Assembly: GCA_965242505.1 (NCBI GenBank)
Contig: OZ251449.1
Location: 3,162,001-3,226,000, forward strand
Length of the DNA stretch: 64,000 nt
Source: UBA2966 sp965242505
Lineage (GTDB): Bacteria > Pseudomonadota > Alphaproteobacteria > UBA2966
Direction: 5' to 3'
Numbering within the stretch: position 1 is the stretch's first letter; each line of letters begins with the position of its first letter. Shown here piece by piece: positions 57,232 through 64,000 of the stretch. The notes below the pieces were generated by a model. The model was given only the letters and a program-made list of their open reading frames with translations, searched no databases and was not told the origin of the DNA. The position numbers and the translations under genes were made by a program.

Positions 57232-57501
57232 TCAGGACAGATCCGCGGGCTCCGCGGCCACGCCGCCGTCCGGACCGAGCACGATCCTTTCGATCTTCTC
57301 CTCGGCGGCGCGGAGTCTGGCCTCGCAGTGACGCTTGAGCAGGGCGCCGCGCGTGTAGATCTCAATGGAATCCTCGAGATCCACGTCGCCCGCCTCGAGC
57401 CGCCGGACGATCTCCTCGAGCTCGGCCAGCGCCTTTTCAAAGCTGAGCCCGGCGATGTCGGCGGGGATGGGCGCGTCGTCGTCCGGTTTCGTCTTCGCCA
57501 T
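57232..57501 (-). CDS. xseB: Exodeoxyribonuclease VII small subunit
   Basis: An 89-residue XseB, the small subunit of ExoVII that forms a complex with XseA for single-strand DNA degradation. The signature FEKALAELEEIVRRLEAGDVDLEDSIEIYTRG is followed by LLKRHCEARLRAAEEKIE, typical of the family's paired helices. It lies 17 bp upstream of ispA; xseA is not in the window. Repeat copy G lies directly upstream. Confidence 0.93.
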   Translation of the reverse strand: MAKTKPDDDAPIPADIAGLSFEKALAELEEIVRRLEAGDVDLEDSIEIYTRGALLKRHCEARLRAAEEKIERIVLGPDGGVAAEPADLS

Positions 57502-57528
57502 GCGGCCTCCGGGTTTCCCGTAAGTTTA

Positions 57529-57786
57529 GCCCGCATTTCTCATGCTGGCCATGGTCTGCGGGCATTGCGTCCGGTGGACCCCCCTCCCGACCTCCCCCCT
57601 GTCAGGGGGGAGGAGTGTGAATGGCCAGGAGGGAGGAGTATCGATGGTCAGGGGGGAAGAGCGTCAATGGCTCCTCTCCGTCCCCTCCTCTTCTCCCTCC
57701 CCCTTGCAGGGGGAGGGTCGGGGTGGGGGTCGCGGCGGCGGGGAGGAGCGCGAACGGACCCTGCGGCGGCCCCGTCGCCGGCGGCG
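57529..57786 (+). repeat. Dispersed palindromic repeat, copy G (expanded, right end lost)
   Basis: It starts with GCCCGCATTTCTCATGC, preceded by TTA. After the CCTGTCAGG hairpin, three tandem 23-bp units lie at 57604-57672. The second hairpin and a plus-strand G-quadruplex motif (57709-57729) follow. The right terminal arm is missing after CCCGTCGCCGG, close to the stop codon of the deacetylase gene. Confidence 0.88.
57604..57672 (+). repeat. Tandem 23-bp unit, three copies, inside repeat G
   Basis: Units at 57604-57626, 57627-57649 and 57650-57672 each begin AGG, contain GGGAGGAG or a close variant, and end near ATGG plus three bases. Copies A and D have one unit, copy H has two (58970-58992 and 58993-59015, reverse strand). 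Confidence 0.85.
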
Positions 57787-57788
57787 CG

Positions 57789-58718
57789 CTACGCGTCCAT
57801 CAGTTCCAGGACGTGCGCCTCCGTCGAGCGGGCCAGGGTGCCGAGGTCGTAGCCTCCCTCGAGCGTGGAGACGACGCGCCCTTCGCAACACTCCTTCGCG
57901 ACGGCGAGCAGTTCGCGGGTGATCCACCTGTAGTCGTCCTCGACCAACCGCAACTGGGCCAGGGGATCGTCCGCGTGCCCGTCGAAACCCGCGGAAACGA
58001 ACAGGATGTCGGGATCGAACGCGCGCAGGGCGGGAAGGATCCCGTCCTCGTAGGCGGCCCGGAACTCGACGGACCCGGACCCCGCCGCGAGCGGCGCGTT
58101 GAAGACGTTCCCCACGCCCGTCTCGCTTTCGGCGCCGGTTCCCGGATAGAACGGCGCCTGGTGCGACGAGGCGTAGAACACGTCTTCGTCGTTCTCGAAC
58201 ATGCGCTGGGTGCCGTTGCCGTGATGGACGTCGAAGTCGACGACGGCCGCGCGCCGCAACCCGTGCCTGGCGCGGGCGTGAAAGGCGCCGATGGCGACGT
58301 TGTTGAACAGGCAGAACCCCATGGAACGCGCCCGTTCGGCATGGTGCCCCGGCGGACGCGCGGCGCAGAACGCATTCCCGGCGTTCCGTTCGGTCACGAC
58401 CGCGTCGACGGCCGCCACGACGGCGCCGACGGCGCGCAGCGCCGCCGCGCCGGAGGCGGGGGACACGACGGTATCCGGATCGAGGCGCCGGTGTCCGGTT
58501 TCCGGGACCGCGGCCAGCACCGCGTCGACGTATGCGGGCTGGTGAGCCAGCGCGAGTTGCGCGCGGTCCGCCTCCGGCGCCTCGCGGCGGACGAGACGAT
58601 CGAAGTCCGCGCCGGCCAGCGCCGCCAACACCGAGCGCAGGCGGTCCGGGCTTTCGGGATGACGGTCGCCCGTATGATGGGCGATGCAGGCCTCGTGGGT
58701 GTACAGGAGTGTCGCCAT
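57789..58718 (-). CDS. Histone deacetylase-family zinc amidohydrolase
   Basis: A 309-residue class II-like HDAC/acetylpolyamine amidohydrolase. The catalytic His pair is in RPPGHHAERARSMGFC (His125, His126); metal ligands Asp163 and His165 are in DFDVHHGNGTQ, and the third ligand is in VSAGFDGHADDP. HPESPDRL near the N-terminus is also typical. Bacterial members deacetylate polyamines, acetoin-like substrates or proteins; the actual substrate is unknown. It leads the hdac-xseB-ispA-dxs-tlyA run. The ATG at 58718 is the clear family start; the frame stays open upstream through repeat H. Confidence 0.92.
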   Translation of the reverse strand: MATLLYTHEACIAHHTGDRHPESPDRLRSVLAALAGADFDRLVRREAPEADRAQLALAHQPAYVDAVLAAVPETGHRRLDPDTVVSPASGAAALRAVGAVVAAVDAVVTERNAGNAFCAARPPGHHAERARSMGFCLFNNVAIGAFHARARHGLRRAAVVDFDVHHGNGTQRMFENDEDVFYASSHQAPFYPGTGAESETGVGNVFNAPLAAGSGSVEFRAAYEDGILPALRAFDPDILFVSAGFDGHADDPLAQLRLVEDDYRWITRELLAVAKECCEGRVVSTLEGGYDLGTLARSTEAHVLELMDA

Positions 58719-58853
58719 CGTCCGCCCCCGATCCGTCTTCCCGGCCCGACGAACGTCGGCGCCGGTGGAACGCTGCTCGTTCCGGGATTTTCGCGGTTGA
58801 ACGACGCCTTGGCAACGACGGGTCCCCGTTCGCCGCATATGAGCCACTGCGTG
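58719..58853. other. Upstream region of the deacetylase gene
   Basis: Together with repeat copy H, this makes a 436-bp gap between the divergent deacetylase and RND adaptor genes. It shows no clear promoter hexamers or genes. Confidence 0.45.
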
Positions 58854-59161
58854 GCCCGCATCTCTCATACCGCTCGTCCGCAGGCTTCGTCCGCGCTCCT
58901 CCGCCCGACGCGACCCCCACCCCGACCCTCCCCCTGCAAGGGAGAGGGAGAAAAAGGGGGACGGAGGGAGCCGTTGACGCTCCATCCTCCCTGACCATCT
59001 ACACTCCTCCCCCCTGACAGGGGGGAGGTCGGGAGGGGGGTCCGCGGCCCCGCAACGCCGTCCACGCTCCTCCCCTTGGACGGATGACGGGAAGAGGCCA
59101 TTATCACTCCTCCCCCTGACAGGGGGGCGGGCGGCGGACGGGGGCGTTGAGGGAATGCGGG
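58854..59161 (-). repeat. Dispersed palindromic repeat, copy H (expanded)
   Basis: The longest copy, in inverted orientation. It begins GCCCGCATCTCTCATAC and ends in GAATGCGGG. Inside are a minus-strand G-quadruplex motif (58914-58934), two 23-bp units (58970-59015), and the hairpin CCCCCCTGACAGGGGGG. A second partial CTCCTCCCCCTGACAGGGG segment follows near 59105. Its terminal ATG (59155-59157) is the apparent start codon of the RND adaptor gene. Confidence 0.85.
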
Positions 59162-60285
59162 TCTCGACACAGATCGTCGCCGTCGCCGTCCTGGCGGGAC
59201 TCGCCGCGGGGGCGTGGCACGCTTGGGATCGCCTGCCGTGGAGCGAGACGCCCGCGCGGGACGCCCGGGGAACGAGCGCCCAGGGCGAGGGGGAGTCCGG
59301 TCGGCGACCGACCATGGTCGAAGCCATGCCCGCGCGCCAGGGCGACGTGACCGTCGCCATCGAGGCCGTGGGCACGGCGCGCGCCAACGAAGCTGTGACC
59401 GTCGCCTCGAAGGTCACCGGGCTCGTGTCCGCCATACGCTTCCGGGAGGGCGGACGCGTCGAGCGCGGCGACGTCCTCGTCGAGCTCGACTCCCGGGAAG
59501 TGCGGGCGGCGCTGGAAGAGCGGAAGGCGGAACGGGACAACGCCGCCAGACTGTACGAGCGCGCGCGCCGGCTCTACGAGAACCGCAATGCGCCGCGCGC
59601 CAGGGTCGACGACCTTCACGACGCATTGCTGGTCGCGGAAGCCCGGTTCAAGGCCGAGGAGGCGCGCATCGGGGATTACGACGTCCGCGCGCCGTTCGGC
59701 GGCCGGCTGGGCCTGCGCCGGGTGAGCGTCGGCGCGCTCATCGACTCCGACACGGAGATCACGACGCTCGACGACGTGTCCAGAATCAAGGCGGATTTCC
59801 GCGTTCCCGAAACGGCCCTGGCGCACATCGCCGTCGGCCAGGACGTCACGGTCGCCAGCGCCGTCTTCGCCGGCCGCGCGTTCGCCGGCAAGGTCGCCGC
59901 GATCGATACGCGGGTGGATCCCGTGACCCGGTCCGTCGAGGCGAGGGTGGTCTTCGACAACCCCGACGAGCTCGTCCGGCCCGGCATGTTCCTCACGGCC
60001 GAGTTCGTGACCGTCGTCCGAAAGGGCAGCGTCCTGGTTCCCGAGCAGGCGATCGTCGTCGGCCGGGACCGGCGGCACGTCTTCGTCGTCGAGCGCGGGA
60101 AGGCGGCCCGGAGGGACGTCGCCACCGGCGAGCACGTCGACGGCGACATCGAGGTCCTCGCCGGGCTGTCGCCCGGCGACGTCGTGGTCACCGCCGGCGC
60201 GCAGAAGATCCGCGACGGCGCCCCCGTCACGGTGGCGCCGCCACCAGGCGAAGCCGGGGCCGGCGCGGATCGGGCGCCCCGATGA
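59155..60285 (+). CDS. RND efflux periplasmic adaptor (HlyD/MFP family)
   Basis: A 376-residue membrane-fusion protein that joins an RND pump to an outer-membrane channel. An N-terminal anchor (TQIVAVAVLAGLAAGAW) precedes a biotinyl-lipoyl half motif (VTGLVSAIRFREGGRVERGDVLVELD). A short alpha-hairpin (ARLYERARRLYENRNA) is followed by the second lipoyl half (YDVRAPFGGRLGLRRVSVGALID) and the beta-barrel region. The ATG at 59155 lies in the terminal motif of repeat H, with a GAGGG only two bases upstream, an unusual spacing. The stop overlaps the pump gene by four bases. Confidence 0.92.
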   Translation: MRVSTQIVAVAVLAGLAAGAWHAWDRLPWSETPARDARGTSAQGEGESGRRPTMVEAMPARQGDVTVAIEAVGTARANEAVTVASKVTGLVSAIRFREGGRVERGDVLVELDSREVRAALEERKAERDNAARLYERARRLYENRNAPRARVDDLHDALLVAEARFKAEEARIGDYDVRAPFGGRLGLRRVSVGALIDSDTEITTLDDVSRIKADFRVPETALAHIAVGQDVTVASAVFAGRAFAGKVAAIDTRVDPVTRSVEARVVFDNPDELVRPGMFLTAEFVTVVRKGSVLVPEQAIVVGRDRRHVFVVERGKAARRDVATGEHVDGDIEVLAGLSPGDVVVTAGAQKIRDGAPVTVAPPPGEAGAGADRAPR

Positions 60286-63200
60286 TCCTGTCCGACGCCT
60301 CCATCAAGCGGCCGGTGTTCGCGGTCGTCGTCAGCCTCGTGTTGACGATCGGCGGCGCGCTCGCTTTCGAGCGTCTGAGCGTGCGGGAAGTTCCGGACAT
60401 CGACCGGCCGGTCGTTTCGGTCACGACGACCTACAGGGGCGCTTCGGCGAACGTCGTCGAATCCCAGGTCACGCAGATCGTCGAGGACGCCGTGGCGGGG
60501 ATCGAGGGAATCGACGTCATCACCTCGACGAGCCGCGAAGAGTCCTCCGCCGTTTCCATCGAGTTCGACATCGACCGCGACATCGACGCCGCGGCCAACG
60601 ACGTGCGCGACCGGGTCGGCCGCGCCGTCCCGAACCTGCCCCGGGAGGCGGAGCCGCCACGCATCGCCAAGAGCGACGCCGACGCCCGAGCCATCATGTG
60701 GCTGACCCTGACCAGCGATCGCCTCGATCATCTCGAGCTCACCGATTACGCCGACCGTTTCCTGACCGACCGGCTGTCGATCGTGCCGGGCGTGGCCTCG
60801 GTGCGCATCGGCGGACAACGGCGCTACGCCATGCGGCTGTGGCTGGACAGGCGCGCCATGGCGGCGCGGCGGATCACCGTCCAGGACGTGGAAGACGCGC
60901 TGCGCCGGCAGAACGTCGAGCTTCCGTCGGGGCGCATCGAGTCGATCCAGCGGGAGATGGCGGTCAGGACCGACTCGGGCCTGCGGACCGAGGAGCAGTT
61001 CCGCGACGTCGTGGTCAGCGAGCGCGACGGCTACTTCGTCCGGCTGGAAGAGATCGCGCGGGTCGAATTCGGCGCCGAGGACGACCGGAGCGAGCTGAGG
61101 ATCGACGGCGTGCCGGCCGTGGGGCTGGGGATCGTCAAGCAGTCCAAGGCCGATACGCTCGACGTCGCGAACGGGATCGCCGACGAGGTGGATCGCCTGC
61201 GGGGCGGACTGCCGGAAGGAGTCGATCTCGAGGTGGCCTACGACCAGTCGCGCTTCATCGGCCGCGCGATCAGGGAAGTCTTCATCGCCATCGGCATCGC
61301 CCTGTTCATGGTCATCGCCGTGAACTACGTCTTCCTGCGGTCCGTGCGGGCGACGATCATCCCCGCGGTGGCGATACCGGTGTCGGTGATCGCGTCGTTC
61401 ATGGCGCTCGCCGCGCTCGGCTTCTCGATCAACATCCTCACCCTGCTGGCGCTCGTGCTCGCCGTCGGCCTCGTCGTCGACGACGCCATCGTCGTGCTCG
61501 AGAACATCCACCGCCGACTGGAGGCCGGCGAGCCGCCCCTGCTGGCGAGCCTGCGCGGCGCGCGGCGGATCGCCTTCGCGGTCATCGCCACGACCGCGGT
61601 GCTGGTGGCCGTGTTCGCGCCGATCTCGTTCATGGAAGGGGAAACGGGGCGGCTGTTCCGGGAATTCGGCATCGCGGTCGCCGCCGCCGTGATCTTCTCG
61701 AGCTTCGTCGCCCTCACCCTGACCCCGGTGATGTGCGCCAGGCTTCTCCGGAAACCCGAGGAGGAAGGGCGATTCTTCCACTGGACGGAGCGCGGCTTCG
61801 AGAGCCTTCACCGGGTCTATCGCCGGGCCCTCGTCCTGGCTCTGGACATGCCCATCGTCGTCATCGCCGTGACCGTCGGCGTCTCCGCGGCGGCCATGGC
61901 CATGTTCCAGGCGGCGCCCAGGGAGTTTGCGCCGGTGGAGGACCGGGGCGCGATCTTCATCCCCATTTCCGCGCCGGAAAGCGCGAGCATCGACTACACG
62001 CGCCGTTACGTCCGCGCCATCGAGCAACGCCTCCAGCCCGTCATCGAACGGGGCGACGCGGAGAACTTCCTCGCCATCGTGGCCCCGGGCTTCGGGCGTC
62101 CCGGCGCCGTCAACCGGGCTTTCGCCATCCTGCGCCTGAAGCCCTGGGACGAACGGACCGTCAAGCAGCAGCAGATCGCCCAGGAGATATTTCCCGAGCT
62201 TCTGAGCGTTCCGGGCGTGCGGGCCTTCGCCGTCAATCCGTCGAGCCTCGGGCGGCGGCGATTCGGCGCTCCGATCCAGATGGTGCTCGGCGGCCAGGAC
62301 TACGGAGAGCTTCTCGAATGGCGCGACCGGGTCGTGGCCCGGGCCCGCGAGAACCCGCGCCTGCTCGGCGTGCAATCCGATTTCCGGGAGAACCGTCCGC
62401 AGTTGCTCATGGACATCGACCGCGACCGCGCCGCCGACCTCGGCGTTTCGGTCGACGACATCGGCCGCACCCTCGAAACCATGCTGGGCGCGAGATTCGT
62501 CACCACGGTCGACGTCGGTGGCAAGGTCTACAACGTCGTGCTCCAGGCGCGCGCGGAGGACCGCGCCAGTCCCGGCGACCTGAGCAACGTCTACGTGAGA
62601 TCGAGGACCGGCGAGGAGCCGGTCCCGTTGTCCAACCTGGCGTCCCTGCGCGAGACGGCCGGAGCGCGGGAGCTGAAGCGCGTCGACCGGATGCGCGCGA
62701 TCACGGTCACGGCGTCGCTCGGGCCCGGCTACACGATGGGCGAGGCCATCGCCTACCTCGAGCGCGTCGGCGCCGAGGAGCTGCCCGCGACCGCGCGGGT
62801 CGGCTGGGACGGCGCCTCGCGGGAGTTTCACGAATCGTCCAGCTCGCTGTACGTGACGTTCGGACTCGCGTTGCTGATCGTGTTCCTGGTCCTGGCCGCC
62901 CAGTTCGAGAGCTTCGTCCATCCACTCGTCATCATGCTGACGGTGCCGCTGGCGATCACCGGCGCTCTGGGGTCCCTCCTGCTGCTGGGGCTCTCCCTGA
63001 ACATCTACAGCCAGATCGGCATGGTCATGCTCGTCGGGCTGACGGCCAAGAACGGCATCCTGATCGTGGAGTTCGCCAATCAGATGCGGGACGGCGGCCG
63101 CGAACTCCGCGACGCCATCCGCGAGGCTTCCATCGCCCGGTTGCGGCCCATCCTGATGACCAGCATCGCGACCACGTTCGGCGCCGTTCCGCTGGCGATC

Positions 63201-63419
63201 GGCAGCGGCGCGGGGGCGGAGGCGAGACGGGCGCTCGGCGCGGTGATCATCGGCGGCGTCGGCTTCTCGACCTTGCTGTGCCTCTTCGTCATCCCCGTGC
63301 TCTATCTGCTTCTCGCCCGCCATACGCGGCCCGTGGGCCACATCGCGCGGCGGCTGACGGCGCTCGAAGGCGCGCATCGCGACGGGGGCGTCCAGGCGGG
63401 CGGGCGGGCCGCGGAATAG
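60282..63419 (+). CDS. RND efflux permease (AcrB/HAE family)
   Basis: A 1045-residue inner-membrane proton/drug antiporter. It starts SIKRPVFAVVVSLVLTIGGAL as family members do. The proton-relay acidic pair is in VLAVGLVVDDAIVVLENI in TM4. Two periplasmic loops and duplicated six-helix halves are visible (GMVMLVGLTAKNGILIVEFANQ in the second half). The adaptor precedes it with ATGA overlap; no outer-membrane factor gene follows, so a shared TolC-like channel elsewhere is likely. Exported substrates are unknown. An AMP-ligase gene converges from the right. Confidence 0.95.
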   Translation: MILSDASIKRPVFAVVVSLVLTIGGALAFERLSVREVPDIDRPVVSVTTTYRGASANVVESQVTQIVEDAVAGIEGIDVITSTSREESSAVSIEFDIDRDIDAAANDVRDRVGRAVPNLPREAEPPRIAKSDADARAIMWLTLTSDRLDHLELTDYADRFLTDRLSIVPGVASVRIGGQRRYAMRLWLDRRAMAARRITVQDVEDALRRQNVELPSGRIESIQREMAVRTDSGLRTEEQFRDVVVSERDGYFVRLEEIARVEFGAEDDRSELRIDGVPAVGLGIVKQSKADTLDVANGIADEVDRLRGGLPEGVDLEVAYDQSRFIGRAIREVFIAIGIALFMVIAVNYVFLRSVRATIIPAVAIPVSVIASFMALAALGFSINILTLLALVLAVGLVVDDAIVVLENIHRRLEAGEPPLLASLRGARRIAFAVIATTAVLVAVFAPISFMEGETGRLFREFGIAVAAAVIFSSFVALTLTPVMCARLLRKPEEEGRFFHWTERGFESLHRVYRRALVLALDMPIVVIAVTVGVSAAAMAMFQAAPREFAPVEDRGAIFIPISAPESASIDYTRRYVRAIEQRLQPVIERGDAENFLAIVAPGFGRPGAVNRAFAILRLKPWDERTVKQQQIAQEIFPELLSVPGVRAFAVNPSSLGRRRFGAPIQMVLGGQDYGELLEWRDRVVARARENPRLLGVQSDFRENRPQLLMDIDRDRAADLGVSVDDIGRTLETMLGARFVTTVDVGGKVYNVVLQARAEDRASPGDLSNVYVRSRTGEEPVPLSNLASLRETAGARELKRVDRMRAITVTASLGPGYTMGEAIAYLERVGAEELPATARVGWDGASREFHESSSSLYVTFGLALLIVFLVLAAQFESFVHPLVIMLTVPLAITGALGSLLLLGLSLNIYSQIGMVMLVGLTAKNGILIVEFANQMRDGGRELRDAIREASIARLRPILMTSIATTFGAVPLAIGSGAGAEARRALGAVIIGGVGFSTLLCLFVIPVLYLLLARHTRPVGHIARRLTALEGAHRDGGVQAGGRAAE

Positions 63420-63432
63420 CCCGAGGCCCGCG

Positions 63433-64000
63433 TCAGGCGACGGGCGTTCCGGTCCCGGAGGCCCGCCGTTTCTCCTCCTCTTCGGCCAGGAGCTCCTTCT
63501 TGGACAACTTGCCGATCATGGTCTTGGGCAGGACGTCCCGGAACTCGACGTGTTTGGGCGCCTCGTGGCGGCCGAGCCTGTCCGCGAGGAACGCCTTCAG
63601 TTCCGCCTCCGTCAGCGTCCGGCCTTCCTTCAACTTGACGAACGCCTTGACGCTCTGGCCCTGGTACTCGTCCGGCACGCCGATCACCGTCACCTCCTCG
63701 ACCGCGGGATGTTGGTAGATCCCGTCCTCGACGTTGCGCGGATAGACGTTGAAACCGCTGACCAGTATGAGGTCCTTGATGCGGTCGATGATGAACGTGT
63801 AGCCGTCCTCGTCCATGTATCCCACGTCGCCCGTGCGCAGCCGGCCGTCGACGATGGCGTCTCGCGTGGCCGCCTCGTTCCGCCAGTAACCGGCCATGAC
63901 CTGGGGGCCGGAGACGCAGATCTCGCCGATCTCGCCCTGGGGCAGCGTTCTGGCGGGGTCGTCGCGGTCGACGATCTCGATCACGGTCCCGGGCATGGGC
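63433..64000 (-). CDS. AMP-binding acyl-CoA synthetase, C-terminal part (truncated by window)
   Basis: The C-terminal 188 or so residues of an ANL-superfamily ligase, probably long-chain or medium-chain fatty acyl-CoA synthetase. Present: GEICVSGPQVMAGYWRNEAA, the A8 hinge motif DGRLRTGDVGYMDEDGYTFI followed by DRIKDLILVSGFNVYPRNVE, and C-terminal catalytic Lys region LPKTMIGKLSKKEL. The start lies beyond 64000. It is convergent with the RND pump gene (13 bp between stops). Confidence 0.88.
   Translation of the reverse strand, partial: PMPGTVIEIVDRDDPARTLPQGEIGEICVSGPQVMAGYWRNEAATRDAIVDGRLRTGDVGYMDEDGYTFIIDRIKDLILVSGFNVYPRNVEDGIYQHPAVEEVTVIGVPDEYQGQSVKAFVKLKEGRTLTEAELKAFLADRLGRHEAPKHVEFRDVLPKTMIGKLSKKELLAEEEEKRRASGTGTPVA

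Noticed and set aside
59676..63377. 1233-residue minus-strand frame opposite the RND genes
   Set aside because: Antisense to the AcrB-type pump; low-complexity His/Asp/Arg composition.

Overview
The window is GC-rich, densely coded chromosomal DNA from an alphaproteobacterium, most likely Rhodospirillales or a relative. This is inferred from gene neighbourhoods and protein character, not from a marker phylogeny. Supporting blocks are glnD-murJ-trpS; hdac-xseB-ispA-dxs-tlyA; kdsD-lptC-lptA-lptB-hpf-ptsN; gltD-gltB; queG beside a GST-fold FzlA-like gene; and a complete heterotetrameric sarcosine oxidase operon soxB-D-A-G. No rRNA operon, CRISPR array, prophage or transposase gene was seen.

Layout. 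1-1105: the 3' part of a DNA methyltransferase gene overlapping a BglII/BstYI-family restriction endonuclease gene, visibly less GC-rich than the rest. 1189-7471: an Ldh-type dehydrogenase, hydantoinase/oxoprolinase subunits B and A, a repeat copy and an orphan D12-class adenine methyltransferase. 7795-15630: nitronate monooxygenase, RidA, a periplasmic parvulin and soxBDAG. 15702-20520 (minus strand): two glycosyltransferases, thrS and infC. 20569-25516: a hydrolase, a Rossmann protein, a TPR protein, queG and the FzlA-like gene. 25562-31583: glutamate synthase. 31911-39160: uppP, an NDUFA9-like protein, tRNA-Leu(CAG), a short RNase D and the LPS-transport/hpf/ptsN cluster, from which the usual rpoN is missing. 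39353-46470: a Bax-like glucosaminidase, trpS, murJ, glnD. 46627-53149: glutathione-dependent formaldehyde dehydrogenase, mutS, an SDR, a BKACE (DUF849) enzyme and a flavin reductase. 53334-58718: tlyA, dxs, ispA, xseB and a histone-deacetylase-like amidohydrolase. 59155-64000: an RND efflux pair and the end of an acyl-CoA synthetase gene.

Metabolic themes. Small C1/N compounds recur: sarcosine oxidase, formaldehyde dehydrogenase, hydantoinase, nitronate monooxygenase and RidA. Nitrogen assimilation and its control are represented by gltBD, glnD and ptsN, and envelope building by uppP, murJ, the lpt genes, kdsD and the glycosyltransferases.

The least ordinary feature is a dispersed intergenic repeat with eight copies in 64 kb (about 170-310 bp). 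Better copies end in inverted repeats close to TAGCCCGCATTTCTCATAC. They carry two GC-rich hairpins, a short-loop G-quadruplex motif and a 23-bp unit present once, twice or three times. The ends abut coding sequences: they contain the stop codons of three genes and apparently the start codon of a fourth. The core motif resembles a palindrome I recall from many proteobacterial genomes, so the family itself may not be new. The gene-edge relationship and the variable 23-bp unit are the parts worth checking.
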